Positions 23,041-34,501 of a DNA stretch of 64,000 bases are shown here, one piece after another (position 1 is the stretch's first letter; each line of letters starts with the position of its first letter). The translations under genes and the position numbers were made by a program. Source of the stretch: Pyrenophora tritici-repentis (Eukaryota > Ascomycota > Dothideomycetes > Pleosporales > Pleosporaceae); assembly GCF_003171515.1 (NCBI RefSeq), contig NC_089395.1, forward strand, positions 1,364,001-1,428,000, given 5' to 3'. The notes under the pieces were generated by a model. It was not told the DNA's origin, ran no database searches, and saw only the letters and a list, made by a program, of their open reading frames with translations.

Positions 23041-23710
23041 CACGCAACATCAGAGGACCCCAGCTAAGGTTTGACACACTCCACACTACAAGAAGTACCA
23101 ACACGCAGCACCTAAGCCACGTGTGCGCGCGCTTCCTTCTTTACTCCGTTTTCCGTCATTCGCAAAACCCCGTCCCACTTCACACACGTTACGTTAATCT
23201 AGCCCACGTTTCCCCGTTTTGCAACACAACACACGACGCTCGACCAAACTTTCGCTACCCAAACCTAGTCAACCTACCTGTTTTTCTGCTACAAGCCGCT
23301 TTTCCGGCCTGTCTCTCTCTCTTTTCTCTCTCTCTCTCTCTCCTACGCTCACTCGCTATCATCCGCTTATCAGCCTTTCTCTCTTTTCCAGCCCGAGTTT
23401 AGCCTTGGCTTAACCCGCAACTAACGTGTGTTCGCCCTCGGGGCCCGGCCCGGTTTCGTAACGAGCGTTTTGATCGTTCGGTTCGGTTGGTTTGGCTGCG
23501 TCGTGTAGGGTTTGGCTGGGCTGCTGCTGCGGTTGTCGGAGAGGAAGAATAAAGGAGACTTGTCTATATGGTTGTTACGGCACGTTGACGTTTACGTTAC
23601 GTTGTGCGACTTGCCCCCCTTCCATATATGTGCGTTGTCCCGTAACGCTCTTTTTTACCTTATCCTTATCTCTGGGGTGTGTGTTGTGTTGTTTGTATTA
23701 GTCGATAATT
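23041..23710. other. Intergenic region and promoter of the multi-span membrane protein gene
   Basis: Contains a pyrimidine microsatellite (CT repeats, about 23312-23343) and T-rich leader-like sequence before the ATG at 23711. No gene seen. Confidence 0.45.
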
Positions 23711-25039
23711 ATGTCCTCTTTCTTTTTCTTGGCTGCTTTCCTTTGCTTGACGCTGGTGGTGTGCGTTGAGGCGTCGCCGGTGCAGTATCAGGAGCGCGAT
23801 GTGGGAAGGGTTGAGCGTCCGCTACAGAGGACTATCGTCGTCGTAGTGTGTATATTGTATGCTTTTATACTTGCATTGGTTCAGGGTAAGTCGAGTCTTT
23901 TCACAACATATTGGGTTGCATCTTGCTAACTACGATACAGGATATCGCGCTGGTCGCATAGCCGGAAAACCACCTACCAAAACCCAATTCTCAGATGTTC
24001 TCGTCTTCGTCCAAGGCTTCGTCTGTACTGCTTTTGTATTCGCCACCGCTATGATAGTTGCAGGCTTGGGACTGCACACGGAGCCTCAATGTTACGCTGC
24101 GATACGTGTCTGCATCGCCATGTATGCTGCTGCAAAGATCCCACTGTACGTCACTACACCGTCCTATCCACTTTTCATACTAACCTCTTATTAGCTACCT
24201 CTTCCTCCTCGAGCGCGTCCACATTGTCCGCGCTCCCTTTGTCGACCGCCAGCGCGACCCCATCTACGTTGTAGGATCACTACTGACAATCGGCGGTTTC
24301 CTCGGCATAATGGGCTACCAATTTGTGAACCCGATGGCTGTAATATCACCTGACGACGGCCAATGCAGAATCGGCATTGAACCCCGCGCGGCTATTGCAA
24401 TCATCGTCCTGGATACCGTCATTAACTTTGGTCTGACCGGCATCTTTGTATGGCAGATTCGCCCTACGCTCGCCTCGGTCCTGCCAGAGTTGTCGAGTGC
24501 GCCTGGTACACCTAGACTGCGAACCGAGTTCCCCGCTCGTGGATCCAAGCCTTGGATGAAGAGGACGCATCAGTTTATCCGTAGCTCGTCGCAGAACGAT
24601 TTCAGGGTCATGTTGATTAGGAATGTAGTTGGGTCTGGATTCATGTTGATTGTCACGCTCTGCAACAACGGTCTTTTTCTGAACTGGAATTTCGCAAAGA
24701 TGGGGCATGCTTGTCTGCTAATGTGCCTGACTGATGGTGAGTACACACACATTGATTTGCATTCTTTTTCAAGTGCTAATAATATCCACAGTTGTCCTCG
24801 GTATGCTAGTAACGCAACTCCTAACCATGCGCTCCGCCGTCCCAGACGCCTCTCTCCTCCGCCGCTCCTCCAGCACACCCCTCATCTCAAACGCCACGGG
24901 CTACGATCAAGAAGGATCCAACTTCCGCCGGCCCGTCCCCGGCTTCTCCGAACGCTCAGACTGGCTCATGCTGTCGACGGAGAAACCCGGCCCCGTCCGC
25001 GAAGTCATCGACGACAACTCACGCTTCAATCTCCGCTGA
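23711..25039 (+). CDS. Conserved multi-span membrane protein of unknown function
   Basis: Four exons, 23711-23885, 23941-24145, 24195-24736 and 24792-25039, encode 389 residues. The three introns are 49-55 bp and each join keeps the frame. The product starts with a cleavable-looking hydrophobic stretch (FFFLAAFLCLTLVVCVEASP). It then has about seven hydrophobic segments: IVVVVCILYAFILALVQGYRAG, VLVFVQGFVCTAFVFATAMI, a YLFLLERVHIVRAP loop, VVGSLLTIGGFLGIMGYQF, AAIAIIVLDTVINFGLTGIFVW, VVGSGFMLIVTLCNNGLFL and VVLGMLVTQLL. The tail is soluble, serine-rich and ends FNLR. Seven spans and a cytosolic tail resemble a fungal receptor-like protein, but no Pth11, RTA1 or pheromone-receptor motif is visible, so I leave it unassigned. 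The last 14 bp overlap the 3' end of the convergent gene. Confidence 0.8.
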
Positions 25040-25889
25040 AAGTGTCGACGCTATTGCGCAACTCCTTTTGCACCACATGTCTACTATGCGCCTTCTGCAG
25101 CATATAAAGATCCATGACCTCATAGGCCGTTAATCGCGCCCACTCGCGACCCCCCCTCTCCGGCAATAAGTAATAATTTGCGTAAACCGGTGGCTCGTAG
25201 GATGTCGTTTTGCACTGACCTCTTTTACATTTGCCCCCGCATCCTCGACATTTCCAATCGTAATTCCCGTGGAACGCACCGGAGCTAGCTCTCCACCCAC
25301 GTCCTTGGTACCGCTGCCACAACCGGTGTTTGGAGGCGTCGTGCTTACTGACATCGTACTCGGCATTCGTCAACATGCTATCCTGCGGTACACCGACGCG
25401 CGCATTGTTCAGGAACCAGGCCTTGTCATACGTCGTCGCCTTATTGATGATGTAGTCGCTGTCCGCCAGCATACTCTCATGGCACTCCTCGTCCGTCTCG
25501 CCGCGAAGAACAGTCGGAACACCATCGTCGGTGCACCGCTGGAGGAAACGCCTGCCATCCGGTGTCACGGCCCGCGAGCGCGAGATACGTACTTCGAGGT
25601 TCGTTCGCCGCACGTGGCGGAAGTAGAACTCGTTACCTGGGGGCAGGTAGCTGACGATGATATTGCGGACGCGCTCGTCGGTTTCGTTGCACGCGCCGAT
25701 GAGGAAGTGGTGGCGTGGACGCGGTGGTAGAAGCGAGGGGTCTTCTTGCCTCACGCACTTTCCGAGTGTTTTGTGCAAGTCTTGTTCGTTCCAGTCGGGC
25801 ATTAAGGTCGTGTGGATGTATGCTATGCGCGGCGGCAGCGGCGGCGGCGTAGCCGTCGTCGTCGTGGTGGTACTTGCGTTTTCGGCCAT
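25026..25889 (-). CDS. Uncharacterised protein, 287 residues
   Basis: A single open frame from the ATG at 25889 to the stop at 25026-25028. I do not recognise the family. The N-terminus (MAENASTTTTTT, then a proline run) is low-complexity. The body is mixed and soluble-looking, with conserved-looking blocks (RHHFLIGACNETDERVRNIIVSYLPPGNEFYFRHVRR split by acidic loops). A cysteine cluster CRGCGGKCKRGQC near residue 222 could bind a metal. There is no signal peptide and no membrane segment. It converges on the multi-span membrane protein gene and the two coding regions overlap by 14 bp at their stops. It could have an undetected 5' exon. It is supported mainly by its length and balanced amino-acid use. 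Confidence 0.55.
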   Translation of the reverse strand: MAENASTTTTTTATPPPLPPRIAYIHTTLMPDWNEQDLHKTLGKCVRQEDPSLLPPRPRHHFLIGACNETDERVRNIIVSYLPPGNEFYFRHVRRTNLEVRISRSRAVTPDGRRFLQRCTDDGVPTVLRGETDEECHESMLADSDYIINKATTYDKAWFLNNARVGVPQDSMLTNAEYDVSKHDASKHRLWQRYQGRGWRASSGAFHGNYDWKCRGCGGKCKRGQCKTTSYEPPVYANYYLLPERGGREWARLTAYEVMDLYMLQKAHSRHVVQKELRNSVDTFSGD

Positions 25890-26455
25890 GACGTCTGCAG
25901 CAGCAACAAAGGATGAAACTCGCAGTCTGTGGATACCATCTTTTCTTTTCCTGATCCCAGGGGAGAAGGCAAGATATAAACAAAGGGAGGGTCTACGATT
26001 ACAAAGTCATAAGTGTTTAATGGTTGAGTCATACATACACATAATACGAGGCTGTAATGTTTAATAAGCAGGTAGCGCATACGCCCTGGTAGAGGCTAGT
26101 GCTGTTGGTGGAAGGGCTAAAAGTAGCAAAGTGGCGCCCGGGATGGACTCACGCCCTTGTCCGCAAGCAAATGTTGGAAATTATAACAAAAGAAAACTTT
26201 AATTGTATTTTCTTGGTCCTCTGCGTGACAAATGTTTGAGAGAAGGTTGGTGATGGATGATACGACATATATGTACGACGAACAGGAAGAGTTCAATTAT
26301 CAGCATTGAATTAAAAGGTATAAGAATATACACCTTTCACACCCTATACACGTAACAAACATCCCTCACATTCTGATATCCTGCAATACAGAAATACCTA
26401 TCTAACCCTCCCAAACACCCAAAAGTAGAAAAACGCCAATCCATGCTCTACGCAC
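25890..26455. other. Intergenic region, 3' flank of hrd3
   Basis: About 570 bp, A/T-rich around 26160-26350, consistent with a terminator/3' UTR for the minus-strand hrd3 and a promoter for the minus-strand gene ending at 25026. No gene seen. Confidence 0.4.
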
Positions 26456-29172
26456 TCAATGACCCACACCACCAGCAACCCAATTCATAAACTCAGGATC
26501 ATCAGGGTTAGGAAACAATCCCCTATCCTGCTGCCGTTGCACCTGTGGTTGCACCTGCGGTTGCTGTTGCTGAGGCACCGGTATACCCTGATTATTAAGC
26601 TGCTGCTGCTGCTCCTGCTGGCGTCTCCTCTCCTCCTCCTGCCGTCGTTGGCGCTGCGTGCGGTAGTAAAGTAAAAAGGCCAAAGCGCCGCTTAGCGCCA
26701 GTATGATGAGGGACTCTAGGATATCAGAATCGATGTCATCGCCGTGGTAGCCGTCGCCGTAGTAGTCACCGTGGTCGTCGTAGTCCTCTGGTTCGTAGTC
26801 GTCCCAAACGGCTAATTCTGCTTCGAGGAAGGCGTTTACCCATTCGAAGAAGGTCCATTTTTCTTTGACCACTGCGGGGAAATGTTAGTTAAGGGGGTTT
26901 GTTGGAGATGGTGTAGTGGGAGTGGGACTTGCCTGGCTCTTCTTGGATGGACTTGATGTTACCGTTTGTAAAGGTGTTCCACCAGCTTCTGAATCGTAAC
27001 TTGTACAGCGCCAGTACTACCGGTAAATAGGCTTCGCGAGGATTGGTTTCCAAAGCCATGTCGTAGTGTCTCTTGGCGAGATGAAAGTCCTGGTCGATAC
27101 CGATACCGTTTTCGTGCATCCAGCCTAGATTCCACATGGCCTGGGCGCTTCTCATAGTCTCTGCTGCTGCTTGATAGCATGCAGCAGCCTTTTCTTGGTC
27201 AGGAGACGTGCCAAGGCCCATGAGATAGTAATCGCCCATCTTTATCATGGAGTCGACATTCTTCTGTTCGGCAGAGCGTGTCCAGTAGATAAGAGCCAAG
27301 AGAGCGTCACTAGCCAGCGAAGCCTTTTGCTTCATAAAAGGCATGAGCGAGTTGAGGGTAAAGCGAGGCTTGACTTGGTCAAGTAGGTAGGCCACATTGG
27401 CTTGTCCGACCTCGAAACCTTGTTCAGCCGCCATCATGTAGCTGACAAGTGCCGTCTCGAGATCACCATTTGTGTAAGCCTCGTTGGCTTCTGGGAACGA
27501 TGTGGAAACAAGCTCGGCCTTTTCTGCGACGAGCTTGTAGTAAGCAGCCGCCACAGGGCAAGACTTGTCGCGTCCAAGGCCATTGTGCGTCATCTCAGCC
27601 AAAAAGTAAAAGGCCTCGAGATGTCCATGCCTAGCGGCAAGCTCAAAGTACTTGATAGCGATTGCAATGTCTCCCTGGTCCAGGAACAGCGCACCGAGTC
27701 TAACCTGAGCTACTGCCAAATCCTGATCTGCAGCTGCAGCAAAGAGCTCTGCAGCCTTGACGGGATCCTCTGGCACTCCAAGACCATTGAGGTACATTAT
27801 ACCCATGGAGTACTGCGAGAGTGCGTCGCCCAGGTCTATGCCACGCCTGAACCAAGTCTTTGCGATTTCGAAGCTCTGCGGCATGCCTTCACCTCGCATG
27901 AACATACGGCCAAGGTAGCCAGCAGCCTTCGCGGCCAACTTCTCGGTGGTGGGTGATACGTTGGCGTTGATCTTTCCACCTGGGGCCCAGTACATGCGAG
28001 CGAGCTCCAAGAATCGCTTCTTGGCCGCTGGAAGGTCTCGTTTCAGCGTCCGCGCGCCGTCGTAATTGAGCTTGGCAAGATTGAATGTCGCCCTCGCGTC
28101 ACCCTTCCGAGCCTGGAGATCCATGTATTCAAACACGTCGTCGAGTGAAGAAAAGGCATCCGATTGAGCGCTTGCTACCTTGGCGTTTGGTCCCGAACTG
28201 CTTGCGCTTGCACCCTCGCCATATACCCCGCCTACATCGTCGGCGATATTGTATGATTCCCGCGGCATTGAGTGGCCACCCGGTGGACCAGAACGCAGGT
28301 AGGCAATGGCCTTTTTCGCAGCTTCCTTGTAGAAATACACGGCTTCCTCGCAGTTACGCGGGGTCGATATGCCAGCCGAATGCCTGTACGCAACGGCCAT
28401 TTCTGACCGCACGTCGCCGCCTTCGGCACCAAGAGTGTAGTAAAGCATGGCTTTGGCTTGATCTTGTTTGGTTGCCCCACCAATACCAGTCGCATACATG
28501 AAGCCAACCATGTGTTGTGCCGAGGCGTTTCCGGTCAACGTAGCGAGTTCGTGGTATCGTCGGAATGCTTCGGAGTAGTTGCGCGGGTGCGTGTAGTTTC
28601 CGTAAAAGTTCATTTCGGCCAGGGTGAATAATGCATCGGGGTTCTTCTGCGTGGCTGCCTCTTCCAGCAGCGTGACGGCCTGGGACAGCGATTGACCAAG
28701 TTTCTTCGGCTGCGGGTTCGTCGTTAAGAGTTCCTGCTGTGGGGGTCCGTTCATGAATAGCAGGAAGAAGACCTCTTTTGCATAGTATGCGCTCGTGCCC
28801 AGGATGCCAGACTTCTTCTCGAAATTCCACCATGGCGCTGTTGCCGGTTTGATCTGGTGGAGCAAAGCCATAGCCTCATCATAGGCCAATACGCCCTGGT
28901 GAGGGTTCACACCTCCATCAGCATTCCCCCATCTTGACTTCCACGCCTCTCGACCCTGTGCTGACGAGCCCCGGTTGCCCGAAGTTTGACCCCCTCCAAG
29001 TGGTTTCTGGTGCGCATGGTCTTGTTCGTGCTCGGCATACGCTCGTGAAGAGACGCAAAAGAGCAGAGAAAGAAAAACTATGTGTCTAGTAGTCAGTCAG
29101 AAGCTACCGCAGTCACATGCGCAAGTGCATACCGAAGATCAGCGACACGAGGCGCTGCGATGGTGGCCTCAT
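26456..29172 (-). CDS. hrd3: Hrd3/SEL1L homologue, ERAD ubiquitin-ligase partner
   Basis: An ER-lumenal scaffold that recruits misfolded glycoproteins to the Hrd1 ubiquitin ligase in ER-associated degradation. Minus-strand exons are 29172-29133, 29077-26933 and 26871-26456, giving 866 residues (yeast Hrd3 is 833). Exons 1 and 2 together code a signal peptide (LVSLIFVFLSLLFCVSSRAYA). The lumenal part contains many SEL1/TPR-like repeats, for example AQHMVGFMYATGIGG, AAGYLGRMFMRGEGMP, LSQYSMGIMYLNGLGVP and AMWNLGWMHENGIGI. One membrane span (SLIILALSGALAFLLYY, about residues 780-796) lies near the C-terminus, followed by a cytosolic glutamine/arginine-rich tail (QRQRRQEEERRRQQEQQQQ). The last intron (26872-26932) begins GCAAGT after CCAG, so it is a GC-AG intron. 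Without that join the C-terminal membrane anchor would be lost. Confidence 0.93.
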
Positions 29173-29681
29173 TGTGGGTATTTGTTGAAATATAAAGTCG
29201 TGGAAAGAAAGAGACTCATGGCGTCATGGCAAAAAAAGAGTAAGCAGGCGCGCGACAGGCCTTGGACGGTCCTGATGATATTGTTTGTAGAGGCCAGCTT
29301 TCCACTATGAAGCCCGGTGGCAGTTGCGCCTGCGTGGCCTGAGCAGCCAATGAGCGTTGACGTCACATCTGTCGCATGCCCGCGCGTTCAACTTCGTCCT
29401 GGTCTTCTCGGCTTCCTCTCTTGAGCCCACTGCCAAGCTTCACTTTTAATCGTCTTTGTTACGCGCTGCATATGTCATGATTCATATCTTGTTGCTTTTG
29501 CGGACGAAAGCCATCGGGCTCCTGGGCCACCCGACCAGCGAGCTCATCCCGCATTTGTAATCCGAGCATGCACTAACAGCCTTGCACGTATCATCGTGCT
29601 ATGACTTATCCTCGCTTTCTCTCTCTAACATCATTTCTGGCGTGTAAATTGCTTTTGTAGTTTATTTCACATCTTCAAATT
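29173..29681. promoter_or_regulatory. Divergent promoter region between hrd3 and the MFS transporter gene
   Basis: About 510 bp between two divergent start codons with no open frame of interest, so both promoters must lie here. I could not identify a specific regulatory element such as an unfolded-protein-response site with confidence. Confidence 0.45.
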
Positions 29682-31520
29682 ATGACCGTCTCAAATGACT
29701 CGGCAGAACGAGACCCTCTGCTCCAACGTCTGTCATCGCCACCCCTGTCTAGAGATGCCAAGGATGAAGAATCAGCCATTTCAACATCTAGAGGAGCATT
29801 TATCGTGGTCAATGTTGGTTTATTGATCTTCCTGCAAGGTAGGCTCCAATCTCCAGTCATGTTCATCTATCCATGTCATACATCTCCTTTTTCTACGCGT
29901 TGAACTCGTCATTTCACGCGTCTTGTACTATCAAGTGAGAAAGTAGTCAGACCAAGACTGACATCATCAGCTACCAACATATCTATACTCACCACGACAC
30001 AATCATCCATCGCTGCGGATTTAGATGCTTTTGAGAATGCTAGCTGGTTTACGTCTGCATATCTCATTGCCATGTCATCGCTAGCTCCCTTGATGGGCAG
30101 ACTATGTCAAATATTCAGCCCACGTTTGTGCATGTTCTTTTCTACCATGTTGATTTGCATTGGATTGATCATTACATCTACCTCGGTGTCATTCGGGCAC
30201 TTCGTCTTGGGCCGAGTTATCACTGGAGCGGGTGGTGGGGGCATCTTCATTGTCGCTAGTATCATGGCAATCCAGATGACAAGTCCCAAACGAAGAGGAT
30301 TGTACATGGGTCTTGCCAATACTGCAATGACAGTCGGCGTCTCGCTTGGAGCCGTAATTGCAGGTGCCCTTGAACCTAGAATCGGATGGGTAAGTTGTTC
30401 TTGATAGATCTTGCCAAGACCCAGCTGACGTCTGCAGAAACCACTCTTCGGCATCCAGGCACCGTTGAGTCTCATCGCCGGCTTTGGTCTCTTGTTTTCG
30501 ATTCCAGCAAGCCATACATCCAAGAATATCAAGTATGACCATCTTTCGATTCGCGACAAACTTACCCGTATCGACTATTCCGGATCGGTGTTGTTGACTA
30601 CCACGATTGTACTCTTCCTTTTCGGTCTGTCAGGTCCGAAAGTTCTTGCCCTACCTCTCATACTATCAGCACTCGCTCTAACAATCTTCGTGCTTAATGA
30701 AGCCTACGTAGCCAGCGATCCTGTCATCCCAGTCTCCGTTCTACGGTCTTGTGGGACCTTGTTGACCTGCCTTGCCACGACTGGCTTCATGATGGCTCGT
30801 TGGAGTATCCTTTTTTACACTCCAGTGTACGCGATTGCTGTTCGAGGATGGGCGCCCGCAGTTGCCGGATCAATTCTCATACCAACAAATGCGGGATTCG
30901 CAACTGGTGGGTTACTTGCGGGCGTCTTCCACATCAAGCGAACCGGAAGCTTCTACCTGCACACCGTCATCGCCATGGCAGTATTTCCCGTCGCCATGAC
31001 CGTACTCGCACTCATATCAACGCCTTCAAGTCCCTGGGGTCTGTACGTCGTCATGGTCTTTGTGAATGGCCTTGCCACTGGTGCTGCAATGAACTACGCG
31101 CTCGTCCACCTCCTTCATCTCACACTACCGGAGATGCATCCGATTGTCATTTCTCTCCTTGCGACCTTTCGTGGCTTCTCCGGTTCGTTCGGTTCGGCGA
31201 TTGGTGGCGGATACTTTGTTCGTGTGCTACACAAGTCCTTGGACAATGGCTTTGCGAGAGCCGGGTTGAAGAATCGCGACGAACTCACCCGAAGACTACT
31301 GGGAAGTCCTGCGTTAGTAGGTCAACTGGAGGGGAAGGACCGGGAAGTCGCCATCGGGGCTTACGCGGATGCACTCAAAGCATTGTTTCTGTGTGCTGTC
31401 GGACTGTCAGTCATTGTAGTGTTTGTACAAGCATGCACGGGCTGGAGGGAGCCTGAGAAGACTGAAGAGCAGAGAGCCAACGAGGCCGAAGAAGAAGACG
31501 GCGTGCCTGTCGGCGCTTGA
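29682..31520 (+). CDS. MFS transporter, DHA2 family (Vba/Fnx1-like)
   Basis: Exons 29682-29838, 29971-30389 and 30438-31520 encode 552 residues. The N-terminal tail has RDPLLQRLSSPPLS, resembling the dileucine-type sorting motifs of vacuolar transporters. The first membrane segment is FIVVNVGLLIFLQATN. Next comes the DHA2 signature region (TTTQSSIAADLDAFENASWFTSAYLIAMSSLAPLMGRL split over two helices), then LGRVITGAGGGGIF and MTSPKRRGLYMGLANTAMTVGVSLGAVIAGAL, which is motif C of drug/H+ antiporters. About 14 spans are expected. Fungal relatives with this N-terminus are vacuolar basic amino-acid transporters (Vba1, Fnx1), and I infer proton-coupled export or vacuolar uptake. The exact substrate is not determinable. 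The C-terminal tail is acidic (EKTEEQRANEAEEEDG). Intron 1 (132 bp) is longer than most neighbours. Confidence 0.9.
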
Positions 31521-32310
31521 GCGACACCCATATGGCGTATGTAGAGCAAGTGCATGTTAGGCTGAATTATATAGACCCTTTACTTTGTCTTCGATAACTC
31601 CCATATTTCAATCAAGACGTTGGGTACAGTTCTCGTCCTGCCCTTACCTCGCCCGCCCTTGTTGCGAATACCTGCAATTCAGTCCTTGTCCACATTTGAA
31701 CCCGATTACCATGCATTTCGACGGCTCTGATATTGTCTGGGTGCAGGAACATTGTGCGAGATGTTTGTGTGCAGGCTCCAGGCCACGCTCTGTTGGCGAC
31801 TTCTCATTTCTTCTGCAGCTATCCGCCATGCATACACGCCTCCCGCCTTCTCATTCCAGTACCTTCCATACCATATCCGCTTAGCCCCGGCCTCGCGTGG
31901 TGTGCTTGCTGTTGCTAGCGCACGGTGCCTCGCGCCTGCCCATATATCTCTCACCTCTAATCAGCACCACCGCTTCTCCACCTCACCTCACCTCACTTCA
32001 ACAACGAGGTCAGCCAACAGCAGCTGTACCAGCAACTGCCTACGACGGCCTCAAAAGCCTTAACACGTAAGTCTTCTTCATCTCTACACTTATACTCCCT
32101 TCTGCTATCCTGAGCAGCTGCTAGCAAAATTGCATGAGCACACAAGCGATTGTGAGTGCCAGCAAACTGCTCAGCGGCTGATACACAGACTCGACTGGCA
32201 AACTCAGGCTTAACGGCAATCTGTTTGCTTGGCTTCACTCTCACCTCGCCGTGGAAAACAGCTAACCTTGTACGAGCCCAGACTCCTCCCGTTCATCTTC
32301 ACTCTTCATC
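31521..32310. other. Intergenic region and leader of the zinc-knuckle gene
   Basis: No gene is visible. The sequence just upstream of the ATG at 32311 is pyrimidine-rich, and a GTAAGT at about 32068 could be the donor of a 5' UTR intron, although I could not place the acceptor with confidence. Confidence 0.4.
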
Positions 32311-33215
32311 ATGGCCCGTGGTGCGTCTGTTATCCAGTCGACCTTGGTCTCCAACCCGTACCCCCCGCCGAAGCAGCAGCTTCCTCGCTATACGATCTGC
32401 GAGCTATGTGATCGGCAAATCCTCACAAAGGACTTTCATGGTCACAAGTCGTCAAAGAAGCATCGCGCTGCTGAAGAAGAAGAGCGCCAGGAAGCTGAGA
32501 AGGCCAAGAACCCCACTGGCTTTGGCGGCGATGCTGGCCTCGAGAGCAGCACTGAGTTTGGTGGCAACGCCGGATTTGGCTCCAGTAACGCCTTCACGAC
32601 TGCTACCAACGGATCCTCGTTCAAGAACAACGGTGGCGGCGGCGACGACCGTGCTTGTTTCGGCTGTGGTTTGACTGGACATCAAAAGCGCGACTGCCCT
32701 CAGGGATCTGGAGGACAAGCATGCTTCAACTGTGGTGAGCTTGGTCATCGCAAGTCAGACTGCACTGCACCTCGCAAGCTCATGGGCGGCAGTGACCGTG
32801 TTTGCTTCAACTGCAATCTCCCCGGGTATGTTTTCTCTCAATTTGACTTCATGCATCTACTAACTTATTCAGCCATAACAAGTCTGACTGTACCGAGGCT
32901 CCTACTGGCGGTGGCGGTGGAGGTCGCGCTTGTCACAACTGCGGTGAAGAAGGCCATATCTCCCGTGAGTGCGACAAGCCCCGCGTCATGAAGTGCCGTA
33001 ATTGCGATGCAGAGGGTCACCATTCCCGAGAGTGTGACAAGCCCCGCGACTGGAGCAGAGTCAAGTGTCGCAACTGCGACGAATTTGGCCACGGTGAGAA
33101 GCGTTGCCCTCTGCCTCCTGCCGAACCTACTGCCGGTGACTGGGGCAACGCTGGTGGTAACGCCGCTGCTGCATCCACTAGCAACTGGGCGGATGACAAC
33201 GCTGCTGCATGGTAA
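32311..33215 (+). CDS. Zinc-knuckle nucleic-acid-binding protein (Gis2/Byr3/CNBP-like) with an N-terminal C2H2 finger
   Basis: Exons 32311-32825 and 32873-33215 (47-bp intron) encode 285 residues. Six CCHC zinc knuckles (C-x2-C-x4-H-x4-C) are visible: CFGCGLTGHQKRDC, CFNCGELGHRKSDC, CFNCNLPGHNKSDC (spanning the intron), CHNCGEEGHISREC, CRNCDAEGHHSREC and CRNCDEFGHGEKRC. Proteins of the Gis2/CNBP type bind single-stranded nucleic acid and act in translation control and stress granules. Unlike yeast Gis2, this protein has about 115 extra N-terminal residues with a U1-type C2H2 finger (CELC then H-x5-H, about residues 31-52) and a Gly/Asn/Ser-rich linker. The C-terminus is Gly/Asn/Ala-rich and ends in W. 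The start is the first ATG in frame and is preceded by a pyrimidine-rich leader. Confidence 0.92.
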
Positions 33216-33815
33216 GCTGCTCCAGTGGTTTCGTGCTTGCAGGGGGATATTCTATCATCGCCCAGCATACGAGACTTCTTTGACCGCTTTTTAATGGTAT
33301 GAGTCTCAATTTGAGGCAATAAGAGCAAAAAGATTACGGTTAAGATTCGGAGGCAGTCTACGGACTTGCACCCAATCGGAGCATAGCAAGGTCATGTACA
33401 GCTAGGTACTCGTCACTTGGGGCGAATTATTCAGAAATGAAAACGAGTAAAAATGTGTTATGTCGCGTATGCATGAAATTCTGTGAGACGTGCAATCCTG
33501 GATCTGTAGGTCTTGATTGAGAATTGAAGACTTTCGCAGGGAACAGGACCCATGTAGCTCTCACAATCCTGAACTAACAGTTTTGGACCTACATCGAATA
33601 CGTCAGTGACTCAGACACCCTCCAAGAGAAGCTATCTTCTATCCGAAACTAGCCTATACCTGTAAGATTTTACAGCCACATCCTAGATACGACTACAAAG
33701 ACTTAATAAAACATCATCCGTACCAAAATCAGTATATTCCTTATCCCCTATCTTCTCTATTCGTCTACCAGCATTCCTGTTCCCATACCCTCCCACTCAA
33801 CCAGCCATCACATCC
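33216..33815. other. Intergenic region between convergent genes
   Basis: About 600 bp containing the 3' flanks of the zinc-knuckle gene and of the minus-strand chitinase-like region. C-rich near 33780-33900. No gene seen. Confidence 0.4.
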
Positions 33816-34501
33816 CTATCCCATCCCACTCAACCCACCCCTCCCTACCCCCCATCTCCACCCCCCTCCGACCAACCATCTCCCCCACCCACCCCAAAAC
33901 ACAGCACTACTCCCACCAATCCTCTCCTTCAACTCATCCACAAGGTCATGAAACCGCCCATCCTGATACGTCCCCTTCCACTGCACCGGAACCTGTACAT
34001 CGAAGCCAAGTACGACATCTGAACCTAAGGGACGGGGGTACGCCGACAAAGAAGACGCCGTATCGACAATGGGTCCGAAGAGCGAAACAAGCGTTTCCGC
34101 GAGTGTATCCGGGGTATGCTTAGTATCGAACAGATTCGGGAATCCGTCATCGTCGTCGTCGTTCGCTGTGGGAGAAGAAGAAGATGAGGAGGAGGCGGTG
34201 CCGAAAACATGACCAAAAGGTTCGGAGCCAGCGTCTGGGTCGCCGAAGAGGGCGTTTCCCGCGACGGAGGAGAGGGGCGAGGCTTTTATGCTGAGGAGGA
34301 TGCGGAGGGTGGGGGATTGGGAGCGGCAGGTTTGGAGGGTGGAGCCGAGGAGTGTGCAGTTGGGGAGGGCTGTGGAGGAGGATAGGGGGGAGGGGATACA
34401 GCCGGGGAAGGGAGCGAGGACGGGATAGGAAGGGTCGTTTAGGGAGTAGAAGAGGGAGAGGATGCGGGGGTTTGCGCAGATGCGTAGGAGGGGGGTGAGA
34501 T
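33816..34501 (-). CDS. Degenerate GH18 (class III chitinase-like) region
   Basis: A minus-strand frame open from 34501 to the stop at 33816-33818 encodes about 228 residues that follow the order of fungal class III GH18 chitinases. It has LTPLLRICANPRILSLFYSLND (strand beta2 region), LPNCTLLGSTLQTC, a strand RILLSI, then RPLGSDVVLGFDVQVPVQ, then a GRFHDLVDELKE helix. At the site where chitinases carry DGxDxDxE this protein has LGFDVQVP, so the proton-donor glutamate and two of the aspartates are gone. A serine/aspartate-rich loop is inserted, and the protein ends about 40 residues later in Gly/Trp-rich sequence, so the second half of the barrel is missing. There is no start codon. A GTCAGT donor at 34832 and a CAG acceptor at 34502-34504 would join it in frame to the Ser/Thr-rich segment upstream through a 331-bp intron. 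It may be a pseudogene or a non-catalytic chitin-binding derivative. Confidence 0.55.
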
